64,000 nucleotides of DNA from JAUIJL01 sp965366625 (GTDB lineage Bacteria > Acidobacteriota > Thermoanaerobaculia > Multivoradales > J023), in the NCBI GenBank assembly GCA_965366625.1, contig CBDUGP010000004.1:148449-212448 (forward strand). The letters are read 5' to 3'. Below are positions 44,634 to 53,938 of this stretch, one piece after another. The notes beneath the pieces were generated by a model. That model saw only the letters and a program-made list of their open reading frames with translations, was not told where the DNA came from and ran no database searches. The translations under genes were made by a program, and so were the position numbers. Every line of letters begins with the position of its first letter. The stretch's first letter is position 1.

Positions 44634-47600
44634 ATGATTTTCCATCAGCCGCCACGGGGCGAAGACTCCACTGCGCGCTCGAAGCCCGAGAAGCTCGGCC
44701 CCTATCGGGTCGAAGCGGAGCTTGGAATCGGTGGCATGGGGGAGGTCTATAAGGCCTACGACGAGCTTTTGGCACGTCCGGTGGCGATCAAATTGATCCG
44801 TCCGGAGCTGTTGGAGGCGGGCAAACCCACCGAGGTGGCCCGGAATAGATTCCGTCACGAAGCTCAGGCCGCGGCGCGATTGAACCACCCGAACATCGTC
44901 CAGATCTTCCACATTTTGGAAACCACCCTGGGCGACGCGATAGTCATGGAGATGGTCGAAGGACGTTCCTTGTTGACCCTGCTCAACCCCGCCGCCCCGT
45001 CGGTGGCGGAGATCGTCGATTGGAGCCGGCAAATCGCCGAAGGATTGACCGAGGCTCACACCAAGGGCATCGTGCACAGGGACTTAAAATCGTCGAATGT
45101 CATGGTGACCGAGGCCGGGCGAATAAAAATCTTGGATTTCGGCCTGGCCAAGGTTTGGCAGCCCGAGGATCAGGAAGGCGAGGTGCTCACGGGATTGGGA
45201 CAAGTGGTGGGCTCCTACGACTCCATGTCGCCTGAGCAAGCCAAGGGGTATGAGGTCGGTCCGCGCTCCGATCTTTTTTCCTTAGGCATCCTGATCTTTC
45301 AAATGATCACCGGACGCAAGCCGTTCGTTGCCGAGACGGCCATGGCGACCCTCGCTCGCATCTGCACCGAGCCCCATCCGTCGATCCGCGATTGGGCGCC
45401 CGAGACCCCCGCGGAGCTGGTTTCGTTGGTCGACCTGTTGTTGGCCAAGAAACCCGCCGATCGACCGTCGAGCGCCCATCGAGTGTCGGCAATGCTGGCG
45501 TCCATGGCCGGACGGCAAGGTTTCACGGCTAAACCCGGGAGCCAGATGCGGGCTCGACGATCCCAAGGCATGGACCCGGCTTCTTCCCTGCCCGGTGCTT
45601 CTAAGGCTAGTGCCACCCCGGCCTTCCGTGCGCTGGCAGCCTTCGGCCTGTCGAGGGAAGGAGAGGAAGATTTGGATCTAAGCCGTGATGGCCGGGAAAG
45701 CTGGCAGCGGGAGGTACGCGATTTGCTGCCCCGTTTCGACGGTTGGTGCAGTGTTCTGGCGGTCCCGCCGTCGCCTGAAACCGGGTCGCCTGAAACCGGG
45801 TCTGAAACAGGGCCGTTGGATCCAGGGCCGTTGGATCCAGGGCCATTTGATCCAGGGTTGCTTCACGGGTCGACGATTTCATCCTCGCAGGAGCTGACCG
45901 CGGTTTTCGAGCATCCCCAGCAGGCGGTGCACTTCGCCTTGGCCTATGTCGAACGGGTAGCCGACCTATCCACGCAGCTCGACCGCCCGCTCGCGGGCAG
46001 GGTGAGCGTTCACTTCGGTGAGTTTGGGTCTGGGTTGGGCGAGGTTTCCGGCTCGGCAGGAATCGCCGCCCAAGTGGTGGCCTTGGCGTTGCCCCACCAA
46101 ATCTTGCTCAGTCGAGGCGCTTTCGATCTGGCCCGGGGCATGTTCCAAACCGCCGATGAGACCTTGCACGGTTTGGACGCGGAGAGTGGGCCGCGGCAAG
46201 ACGGCACCTTGCGATGGCTGGCCCACGGCGAGTACCGCTTGTCGTCCGGCGAGGTGGTGGAGCTATTCGAGGTCGGGCGCCAGGGGCGCTCGCCGTTGCG
46301 ACCTCCGAGAAGCGGTGAAGCTTCTCGGTTGGATCTTTCCAGCGATCGTCGTGCGGTGTTGGGTTGGCGTCCGGCAGTGGGTCAGGAGGCTCCAGGGCGC
46401 GCCCGTTGGCAGCTCGAGGCGCGTTTGGGGGAGGGCGGGTTTGGCGAGGTGTGGTTGGTACGCCACCGAAAGACCGGTGAGCGACGGGTGTTGAAATTTT
46501 GCTTCGAGGTATCTCGGCTGCAAGCCCTACAACGGGAGATCGCACTCTTCCGCCTGTTGCGGGAAGAGCTCGGAGAGCGAGCGGATATCGCTCGGGTGCT
46601 GGATTGGAGTTTTGATCAGGCGCCTTATTTCATCGAGAGCGAGTACACCGAAGGGGGTGATCTGGCAGCCTGGGCCGAGGCCCGAGGCGGGCTCGACCAG
46701 ATTCCACTGGGCACTCGGCTGGAGATTGTGGCGCAGGTAGCTGAGGCGTTGGCTGCGGCTCATTCCGTGGGCGTATTGCACAAGGACGTCAGTCCCGCCA
46801 ACATCTTGATGTCGACGGATGCCGCCGGCCGCCCCCGAGTTCGACTGGCGGATTTCGGCATCGGGGCGATTTTCGATCGTCAACGATTTGAATCGTCGTC
46901 CATTACCCATTTGGGTTTGGGCGAAGTGCAAGGCGCCGCCGGCGCGCGTTTGTATTTGGCCCCAGAGCTGCTGACCGGCTCTCGCGGCACTGTGCAAGGG
47001 GATATTTATTCTCTGGGCGTGGTGCTTTACCAAATGGTAGCCGGCGACCTCGGGCGGGCGTTCGGCCCCGGCTGGGAGGAAGAAGTCGACGATGTCTTGC
47101 TGCGGGCCGACATCGCCGAGGCCGTGGACGGTCGTCCAGAATGCCGTCTCAAGGACGCCGGACAGCTCGCGCAACGGCTTCGGATGCTCACTACACGTCG
47201 ACAACAAGCCGCAGAAGCCGCCGCCGAAGAAGAAGAGCGGACCGCGCTCCAAGCCGCGGCTTCGGTGGCTCGACACCGTCGGCGCAACGGCACGGTGGCC
47301 ATGGCAGCCTTGGTATTGCTGGGCGGGCTGACCACTCTGCAAACGGTCCGATTGTTGGACGTGAGGGAGCAGGCCAACCGTGAAGCCGAGGTGGCCCGAG
47401 CGGTTTCCGACTTCATGGTCGAGCTTTTCGGCAGTACGGATCCATTAGCCCAATCGGAGCAGGCGATCACCGGGGACTCGGTGTCGATGCGCCAAATCCT
47501 GGATTTGGGCGCCGAGAGGATCGATCGAGAGTTGGCCGGTCGGCCGAGAGTGCAGGCGCGGCTGTTGGCGACCCTCGGTTTCACCTACTTGAACTTAGGC

Positions 47601-47879
47601 TTGCCGTTGGCCGCGCAACGTAGCTTTGAAGACGCTTTCGACCGTTGCTCGGAGCTGTCGGAACCGGCCCATGGCTTGCTCGCCGAGGTGGCCTGGGGTC
47701 GAGCCTTGACCCATTTTGAGCTCGAAGACTTAGCCGGAGCTAGGGAACAGGCGCAGCGAGCCCTCGAATTTGAGGGGGATGCGCCGGCTGCGCCGACGAT
47801 TCGGTCCCGTCGCTTTGGGGAAATGTTGCAGGCCCTGGGGCTGGAAGCTAAGGCCGCAACGGAGGGCCCGAGCCCATGA
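44634..47879 (+). CDS. Two-kinase protein: Ser/Thr kinase - cyclase-like domain - Ser/Thr kinase - TM - helical repeats
   Basis: 1081 residues. Kinase 1 (about 23-290) is canonical: glycine loop GIGGMG, Lys53, HRDLKSSN (148-155), DFG (168-170). Residues about 420-550 match a class III nucleotide cyclase homology domain (SVHFGEFGSGLGEVSG, LPHQILLSRGAFDLAR, WLAHGEYRL, VELFEVG) but lack the metal-binding Asp residues, so it is a degenerate sensor domain. A linker (LGWRPAVGQEAPG) leads to kinase 2 (about 590-850; GEGGFGEVW, HKDVSPANI, DFGIG). One TM helix (about 885-905) and a short TPR-like tail follow. A tandem repeat encodes PLDPG/PLDPG/PFDPG near residue 395. The next gene overlaps by four bases (ATGA) and is a relative lacking kinase 1. 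Confidence 0.93.
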   Translation: MIFHQPPRGEDSTARSKPEKLGPYRVEAELGIGGMGEVYKAYDELLARPVAIKLIRPELLEAGKPTEVARNRFRHEAQAAARLNHPNIVQIFHILETTLGDAIVMEMVEGRSLLTLLNPAAPSVAEIVDWSRQIAEGLTEAHTKGIVHRDLKSSNVMVTEAGRIKILDFGLAKVWQPEDQEGEVLTGLGQVVGSYDSMSPEQAKGYEVGPRSDLFSLGILIFQMITGRKPFVAETAMATLARICTEPHPSIRDWAPETPAELVSLVDLLLAKKPADRPSSAHRVSAMLASMAGRQGFTAKPGSQMRARRSQGMDPASSLPGASKASATPAFRALAAFGLSREGEEDLDLSRDGRESWQREVRDLLPRFDGWCSVLAVPPSPETGSPETGSETGPLDPGPLDPGPFDPGLLHGSTISSSQELTAVFEHPQQAVHFALAYVERVADLSTQLDRPLAGRVSVHFGEFGSGLGEVSGSAGIAAQVVALALPHQILLSRGAFDLARGMFQTADETLHGLDAESGPRQDGTLRWLAHGEYRLSSGEVVELFEVGRQGRSPLRPPRSGEASRLDLSSDRRAVLGWRPAVGQEAPGRARWQLEARLGEGGFGEVWLVRHRKTGERRVLKFCFEVSRLQALQREIALFRLLREELGERADIARVLDWSFDQAPYFIESEYTEGGDLAAWAEARGGLDQIPLGTRLEIVAQVAEALAAAHSVGVLHKDVSPANILMSTDAAGRPRVRLADFGIGAIFDRQRFESSSITHLGLGEVQGAAGARLYLAPELLTGSRGTVQGDIYSLGVVLYQMVAGDLGRAFGPGWEEEVDDVLLRADIAEAVDGRPECRLKDAGQLAQRLRMLTTRRQQAAEAAAEEEERTALQAAASVARHRRRNGTVAMAALVLLGGLTTLQTVRLLDVREQANREAEVARAVSDFMVELFGSTDPLAQSEQAITGDSVSMRQILDLGAERIDRELAGRPRVQARLLATLGFTYLNLGLPLAAQRSFEDAFDRCSELSEPAHGLLAEVAWGRALTHFELEDLAGAREQAQRALEFEGDAPAAPTIRSRRFGEMLQALGLEAKAATEGPSP

Positions 47880-50665
47880 GTTCCCACGGAATCGCTACCG
47901 TCCCGCGGCTCCAGAGCACGTGGGTGTGGATGTCCCTTGGGGGTGAGGCAAAAGCCGATCCGCTGTCGGGGCAGCTAGAAGGGGTTCTGGAACTCTTGGC
48001 GGAGCGCGGCGGCTCGGTGGACGAAGCTTCGGGGCTTCTGCGATTTTCGGACCCTGTCGGCGCAGTGTCTTTTGCCCTCGAACTCCAGCGGATGGTTCCT
48101 GATCCGGTCGGCGGCACCGAGGTTGGACCGGGAATAGGGCTTTGTGATGCGCTCGAATCTGCCGATGGCCTGTTCGCTCGGGCGCTTGGGGCTTTGGCGG
48201 CTGGGAAGCAAATTCTCACCACCCGCAAGGTTTTCGACAGCGCCCGATTGGCTTTGCTCGAAAGCTCGGAGCCTAGCGATGTCTTGGTTTGGCTGGCCCA
48301 CGGTCTTTATCGTTGGTCCGCGGAGATCGACGTTTTTGAGAACCTGAGCTTCAAGGTCTTTGAGGTTGGGGTCGAGGGGGTGGGTCGTCTGGAGGCACCG
48401 GAGGGCCCCGTGGCCGTGCACAATTGGGTGTTGCCGAGCCGCGATTCGGTCTTGGGTTGGCGACCGGCAGTCGGCCGACCGGTGCCGGGCAAGGCACCCT
48501 TTCTTCTCGAAAGGCTTCTCGGCCGAGGTGGCTTTGGCGAGGTTTGGCTGGCGAGTAATCCTGATCGATCTTTGGAGCCGCCGCGGGTTTTCAAATTCTG
48601 CTTCGAAGCTAAGCAAATTCTTGCTCTTCAGCGGGAAGTAACCCTTTTCAGCCTGCTTAAAGAGGAGCTCGGGGATCGGGACGACATCACCCGGATTCTC
48701 GATTGGAGTTTTGACTCCATGCCTTGTTATATCGAGATGGAATACAGCTCCAGCGGGGATCTAACCACCTGGGCCGAGTCCCGAGGTGGGTTGGAAACCG
48801 TGCCCCTCGAGCAGCGACTGGACCTGGTTTGCCAGGTCGCCGATGCCCTGGCCGCGGCCCACTCGGTGGGTGTGTTGCACAAGGATGTGAAACCCGAGAA
48901 TATTCTGATCGACGAATCCCCTGTCCAAGATTCCCCGAGCGTCGATTCCCCGAGCGTCGAGGTTCGAATACAAGCCCGACTGACGGATTTCGGGATCGGG
49001 CAGTTGTCGGACGACCAAGTCCTGGGCATCGGAGGAACGGTGCCTCTCGGCCTCGCGTCCCTCGGTTTGGCGTCCCTCGACCAGAATCCGAACGACCTCG
49101 CTCTGGGCGACCCCGGCAGTGACAGCGCTTTGGGAACGGCCGCGACTCGAATTTATGAAGCGCCGGAGCTTATGGAAGGGCGGTTGCCGACGGTCCAGGC
49201 GGACGTTTATGCCCTCGGAGTTTGCTTCTACCAAATGGTGATCGGCGACCTGGGGCGTCCGATGGCTTCCGGTTGGCAAAGGGATGTGCAGGACGAGCTG
49301 TTGCGGGAGGTGATCGCGGATGCCTGCCACGCGCGACCGGATCGGCGCTTGGGCAGCGCGTCGGAGTTGGCGACCCGGGTGCGCGGATTGCATGACGAGC
49401 GTCGTCGGCGTGCGGCGAAAGAGCAGGAGGTTCGCCGGCGCCGCCTGCTTTTGGCGCAGGTCGAAGCCTGGAGTCGTCGTCGCCTGCTGCTCATTCGAGC
49501 GGCAGTGGTGCTGGCCGTATTCACCTTGGTGATGTGGGGCCTGGGGGGACGCATCGAAAGGGAAGTTGAGCGGGCGGACAAGGAGCTGGCGACCGCCAAC
49601 GCCGTGTCCCGTTTTCTCGTCGAACTCTTCGAAGGCGCTTCTGGCGATGACAGCGTTTCGGTGGAGCAGCTGTTGGATCGAGGAGCCCACCGAGCTCGGT
49701 TGGAACTATCCCAACAGCCGGCCGTGCAAGGCCGTTTGCTGGACACTATCGGGGTCGTCCTGTCCCGGCTCGGGGCGTACGACAAAGCCCGAGATGTGCT
49801 CGAAGACGCCTTGACGATCAGGCGTCGAGAACTCGGCGACGAGCATCTCGACACCGCCGAGAGCCTGCACCACACGGCGATCGAGCATGTGATCGCCGGT
49901 GACGTGGTGCGTGCCCAGCGCTATTTGCGCCACAGCGTCCAAATCCTAGAGCAGTCCCTCGGGCCAGAGGCGCTCGAGCTGGCCGAGCCTCTCGAGCGGC
50001 TCGCCAGCATCGCGTCTCGTTTGAATCGATTTGAGGAAGCGGAGCAGCTCTATGACCGGGCAATTGAGATCTTGGAAAAATCGCCCGGACAAGAAGCCCA
50101 TTTGGGCATTACCTTGGCCAACGCTTCGCGGATCTACCAACAGACGGATCGTCCTTATCAAGCGGTTGATTTCTTGCGCCGGGCCAGGGCTTTGCATGAG
50201 CGACACCTACCGCCCGATCACCCGACCCTGGGCCAGCTCTATGCGGTGCTCGGTGACACCTATTCCAAGATCGGCCTCTGGGAGGAAGCGGAGCCTGTGC
50301 TGCTCCGGGCGCAAGAAATCTTTGAGCCACGTTTGGTCAGCGATCATCCGTATTTTGCGGCGATTCTTTCGGCGCTGGGAAGGATCTATTTGAAACGGGG
50401 TGACTTCGACCAAGCCGAGCAGGCCCTGCGGCGAACCGTTGAGTTGGTGGAGCCGGTCATGGGCACGGACAGTCTTTTTCTCATGGCTCCGCTGATGTCG
50501 TTGGCCGAAACCCTGAGCGCGAAAGGCGAGCTAGACGAAGCCGTCCAGATCTACGATCGCATTGTCGCCTTGGCAGAGCAACATAGGACCGAGGGTGATC
50601 GGCGAATCGAAGAGGTTCGCCGGCTGAGGGCAGCTGCCCTTGCCGCCCGTGACGGAGCACCATAG
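47876..50665 (+). CDS. Cyclase-like - Ser/Thr kinase - TM - TPR protein
   Basis: 929 residues. Residues about 15-165 are a degenerate cyclase-homology domain (LLRFSDPVGAVSFALELQRM, AAGKQILTTRKVFDSAR, WLAHGLYRW). The linker LGWRPAVGRPVPGK and the kinase domain (about 205-500) follow, with GRGGFGEVW, FKFCFEAKQ, HKDVKPEN near 334 and DFGIG. An insertion of short repeats (SVDSPSVE, LGLASLGLASL) lies in the activation segment. One TM helix (about 538-560) leads to about seven TPRs of the kinesin-light-chain type (YDKARDVLEDALTIRRRELG). It is clearly paralogous to the second half of the upstream protein, so the pair arose by duplication. Confidence 0.93.
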   Translation: MSSHGIATVPRLQSTWVWMSLGGEAKADPLSGQLEGVLELLAERGGSVDEASGLLRFSDPVGAVSFALELQRMVPDPVGGTEVGPGIGLCDALESADGLFARALGALAAGKQILTTRKVFDSARLALLESSEPSDVLVWLAHGLYRWSAEIDVFENLSFKVFEVGVEGVGRLEAPEGPVAVHNWVLPSRDSVLGWRPAVGRPVPGKAPFLLERLLGRGGFGEVWLASNPDRSLEPPRVFKFCFEAKQILALQREVTLFSLLKEELGDRDDITRILDWSFDSMPCYIEMEYSSSGDLTTWAESRGGLETVPLEQRLDLVCQVADALAAAHSVGVLHKDVKPENILIDESPVQDSPSVDSPSVEVRIQARLTDFGIGQLSDDQVLGIGGTVPLGLASLGLASLDQNPNDLALGDPGSDSALGTAATRIYEAPELMEGRLPTVQADVYALGVCFYQMVIGDLGRPMASGWQRDVQDELLREVIADACHARPDRRLGSASELATRVRGLHDERRRRAAKEQEVRRRRLLLAQVEAWSRRRLLLIRAAVVLAVFTLVMWGLGGRIEREVERADKELATANAVSRFLVELFEGASGDDSVSVEQLLDRGAHRARLELSQQPAVQGRLLDTIGVVLSRLGAYDKARDVLEDALTIRRRELGDEHLDTAESLHHTAIEHVIAGDVVRAQRYLRHSVQILEQSLGPEALELAEPLERLASIASRLNRFEEAEQLYDRAIEILEKSPGQEAHLGITLANASRIYQQTDRPYQAVDFLRRARALHERHLPPDHPTLGQLYAVLGDTYSKIGLWEEAEPVLLRAQEIFEPRLVSDHPYFAAILSALGRIYLKRGDFDQAEQALRRTVELVEPVMGTDSLFLMAPLMSLAETLSAKGELDEAVQIYDRIVALAEQHRTEGDRRIEEVRRLRAAALAARDGAP

Positions 50666-50679
50666 AGTGCGATGATGAA

Positions 50680-51540
50680 ATGTCCCAGGACAGGGTTATG
50701 AGCGAGCGGGCTAGCGAGCCGGGCGGATCCCTGGACCGTCACGCCCTGCGCAAGGTGACGGTCGAACGAGCCGGGTCGGGGGCGGTTGAGGATTGGGTAG
50801 CGGCCGAAGAGCCGCTCGAGATCCGCATCGGTGGTCAGTCGCTGGTGGTGACCCTGCGCACACCGGGTTTGGATCGGGATCTGGCGGTAGGATTCCTCTT
50901 TACCGAAGGCGTGATCTCCTCCCGTCGAGATGTGATTTCGGTGGATATTTGCCGCGATCCTTTGGCCTACGATCCCGACAACGTGGTGGACGTTCAGCTC
51001 ACCCCTGAGTCGGCGTCCCGTCGGCAGGCGATCGAACATGCTCGGCGGGAGTATTTGGCCGCCGCAGCCTGCGGGCTGTGCGGTAAGGCACGGATCGAAG
51101 CGATCTATCAACGTCTGCCTTCGATTCCGCCCGAGCCGGCGGTAGATCCCGAGCTAATTCAGGCGCTTCCCGAGAAGATGGAAGCTCGGCAAAGCCTGTT
51201 TAGGGCCACCGGCGGTCTGCACGGCGCAGCGCTTTTTGATCGAGAGGGAAACCTGCTGGCGTTGGCGGAAGACGTGGGTCGTCACAACGCGGTCGACAAG
51301 CTGATCGGCGCTTCCTTTCTCAAGAACGAACTACCCTGGCGTGATCGCATCTTGGTCGTTTCCGCCCGTGCGGGTTTCGAGATCGTGCAAAAAGCGATGA
51401 TGGCCCAAGTCTCGACCATGGTGGCGGTGGGCGCTTCCTCCAGCCTGGCGGTGGAGGCCGCTTTGCGCGGTGGCTTGGATTTGTACAGCTTTGTGCGCCC
51501 GGGTCGTTCGAATCGCCATCTGACGATCGACAACGGCTGA
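50680..51540 (+). CDS. fdhD: FdhD, sulfurtransferase for formate dehydrogenase
   Basis: 286 residues (an ATG at 50698 is an alternative start). It has the conserved Cys pair C131-GL-C134 in AAAACGLCGK, EEPLEIRI near the start, DLAVGFLFTEG, and EDVGRHNAVDKLIG. FdhD takes sulfur from a cysteine desulfurase and transfers it to the molybdenum cofactor of formate dehydrogenase, whose active site often contains selenocysteine. No formate dehydrogenase gene is in the window. It starts 14 bases after the kinase gene's stop, so it may share its transcript. Confidence 0.95.
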   Translation: MSQDRVMSERASEPGGSLDRHALRKVTVERAGSGAVEDWVAAEEPLEIRIGGQSLVVTLRTPGLDRDLAVGFLFTEGVISSRRDVISVDICRDPLAYDPDNVVDVQLTPESASRRQAIEHARREYLAAAACGLCGKARIEAIYQRLPSIPPEPAVDPELIQALPEKMEARQSLFRATGGLHGAALFDREGNLLALAEDVGRHNAVDKLIGASFLKNELPWRDRILVVSARAGFEIVQKAMMAQVSTMVAVGASSSLAVEAALRGGLDLYSFVRPGRSNRHLTIDNG

Positions 51541-51692
51541 ACTCCGCAAGGCGATCCGCCGTGGGCGAAATTCGGTCTCTGGGCATCGACTTTGCATTTG
51601 TTCCGAATCGGACTCGATTCCCTTGAGAATTGGAACGAGACTTTTTGACCCCCAAACCCGTTCTTTTTCGAACCTTTTCCGAGCCAATCCCC

Positions 51693-53819
51693 ATGATTCA
51701 AGCTTCCAAGCGGCCGTTTTTATGGTTCTTTCTATTTTCGGTCGCTCTTGCGGTGGCCTCTGGAGGGTCTGCCCAAGGGAACCCGGGAGGGGACACACAA
51801 GTAGACACATCGTGCCGTTTTCCTGCCGAATTGGCAGCCCAACTGCTGCGCGGTGACGTTTCCCTCGGCGATTTGGGCCTGCAAGGGCAATTCCTGGTGG
51901 ATGAGCAGCTGCTGTTGGACGAAGGCCGTCTGCAGGCGACGGTGGAGGGACAATTGGATGTCGGTCCCCTGCGATTGCAACAGCGGGCCACCCTTTGCAT
52001 CTTTCTGCTCTTGAACGTCGACGGCGAAGCGATTTTGGCCCACCAACAGCGCATCGAAGTGCAAGATTTTTCCACCGTCGAATCCGTGCGGTATGTGTTG
52101 CGGGCCGACCTGCCGGAAGGCACGCGGCATATGACCTTGGTGGCTCGCGAGGCCGAGAGTGGTTTTTGGGGCGCGGCGCCGTTGGAAACCCCGGGCGGGG
52201 ACATCGCGGGTCCGAGTTTCACCGCGCGCAAAGTCGCAGCCTACGAGGGCACTTGGTACGAGCTGACCCACCGGCAAGGGGGAGGCGGCAACGTGGCGGC
52301 TCCCCAGGTTTCCCAGACCCCGCCCGCGACTTCATCGGCGACGTCCAAGGCGCCTTCGGCGACGACACCGCAAGCCCCGGCACCCCAATCGCCCCAGGCG
52401 GTCTTTCCCGGGGTCCGAACTCCCGGTAACCGAGCCCCGGGCCCACCGCGGGACAAGTTGGCCGGTGAGCAGATTCTACGGCTCGTGCCACCGCGCAACG
52501 AGCCGGTCTCCGGCTCGACCGTCTTCAACGTGCTGACCAGCACCGTGGCCGTCGACAAGGTGGTTTTTGAAGTCGACGGCACGGTGGTGGACGAAGATAG
52601 CCGGCCGCCGTTCCGCAAGAGTCTGCCTTTGGCCCGGCCGGCCCGTGAGCAAGTGGTCCGGGTGATCGCCTACGACAGCCTGGGTGTGGTCATGGCCGAG
52701 GACTCGATCAAGGTCAATCAGCTGGATCGTCCGTTTCGGGTTCGCATCACCGATTTCGAGGCCGGTGCCTCGGGCAGCTCGGTCACCGTCAAAGCCCGGG
52801 CTTCGGTGCCGCCCCAATCCCAGCTCGCCAAGATGGAAGTCTGGCTCAACGACCAGCTGATCGGCACCTTCGACGGCCCCGAGGTGGAAGTGGGCGTGCC
52901 GACGCCGAATATCCAGCCGACGGACTTTTTGCGGATCGCGGCGTTTTTGACCGACGGCTCGTCGATCGATGACGTGCTCTTGTTGGCGGAGCCGGACGTC
53001 GAAGAGGTCGACGTCAACCTGGTGGAGCTTTTCGCCGTGGTTTCGGATTCGAACGGCTCGCCGGTGGAGGATTTGAAGGCCGAAGACTTTACCGTGGTCT
53101 ACGACGGCAAAAAGCACGAGACGGCCAACTTTGCCTACGCTGACGACGTGCCCTTGGTGCTCGGCCTGCTGGTGGATACCTCCGGCTCGATGCAAATGCT
53201 GATGCACGATACCCGTCGGGCGGCGGCGAAATTTCTTGGGCAGACGATCAAACCCCAAGATAAAGCTTTTCTGGTCGACTTCGACCTCCAGCCCCGTCTG
53301 GTCCACGATGTGACGGGGGACTTACCCTCCTTGATGCGCTCCCTGGGCAAGCTCAACGCCGACGGCGCCACGGCGATGTACGACGCGGTGGTTTTCTCCC
53401 TTTTACAATTCGAGCAGCACCCTGGCCGTCGTGCCCTGGTGGTGTTGACCGATGGCGACGACATCGATAGCCGCTACGGTCCCAAGCATTGCGCGGAAAT
53501 GGCACGGCAAACGGGTGTTCCCGTTTATGTGATCGGCCTCGGAGCGCTCGACACCCTGCGCCGGACGTACTCAAAGCGAGATCTGCGCAATGTGACCGAA
53601 GATACCGGCGGCCGCCTGTACTTCGTCGAATCCTTCGAGGAGCTGGCTCAAGCCTATGCCCAGATCAATGCGGAGCTGCGCAGCCAATACTCCTTGGGTT
53701 TTTATGTCGAAGAGGATCTCAGCGACGCGCAGAAGCGTAAGGTCGAGGTCCAGGTGCCCAAAGGCATGACCGCCCGCACGGTGATCGGAGCAGGAAGGCT
53801 GGGTGAAGGTGCGGATTGA
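51693..53819 (+). CDS. Exported VWFA-domain protein of acidobacterial type
   Basis: 708 residues from the ATG at 51693, where a signal peptide begins (FLWFFLFSVALAVASGGSAQ); in-frame codons upstream do not fit. A beta-rich N-terminal region and a Pro/Ala/Ser linker (about 205-255) precede two Ig-like segments. The VWFA domain (about 470-680) contains the MIDAS motif DTSGS, the T in DGATAMYD, and LTDGDD. The family is common in Acidobacteriota secretomes and binds partners through a metal ion. Its ligand is unknown. Confidence 0.93.
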   Translation: MIQASKRPFLWFFLFSVALAVASGGSAQGNPGGDTQVDTSCRFPAELAAQLLRGDVSLGDLGLQGQFLVDEQLLLDEGRLQATVEGQLDVGPLRLQQRATLCIFLLLNVDGEAILAHQQRIEVQDFSTVESVRYVLRADLPEGTRHMTLVAREAESGFWGAAPLETPGGDIAGPSFTARKVAAYEGTWYELTHRQGGGGNVAAPQVSQTPPATSSATSKAPSATTPQAPAPQSPQAVFPGVRTPGNRAPGPPRDKLAGEQILRLVPPRNEPVSGSTVFNVLTSTVAVDKVVFEVDGTVVDEDSRPPFRKSLPLARPAREQVVRVIAYDSLGVVMAEDSIKVNQLDRPFRVRITDFEAGASGSSVTVKARASVPPQSQLAKMEVWLNDQLIGTFDGPEVEVGVPTPNIQPTDFLRIAAFLTDGSSIDDVLLLAEPDVEEVDVNLVELFAVVSDSNGSPVEDLKAEDFTVVYDGKKHETANFAYADDVPLVLGLLVDTSGSMQMLMHDTRRAAAKFLGQTIKPQDKAFLVDFDLQPRLVHDVTGDLPSLMRSLGKLNADGATAMYDAVVFSLLQFEQHPGRRALVVLTDGDDIDSRYGPKHCAEMARQTGVPVYVIGLGALDTLRRTYSKRDLRNVTEDTGGRLYFVESFEELAQAYAQINAELRSQYSLGFYVEEDLSDAQKRKVEVQVPKGMTARTVIGAGRLGEGAD

Positions 53820-53938
53820 GACCCTGCCACAGCCTGTTGGGTTAAACTTTCCCCGGTGAGGCGTCAGACCTCATTCTCCGCATCAACTCCCATGTATGAC
53901 GGCCCCGCCTCGGTGGGTGCGTCTCCGAGGCTGCGCCG

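Noticed and set aside
22855..53838. The 13-mer GCCACAGCCTGTT found at 22855-22867 and 53826-53838
   Set aside because: In 64 kb on both strands, matches of this length are expected by chance, and flanking sequence is not shared.
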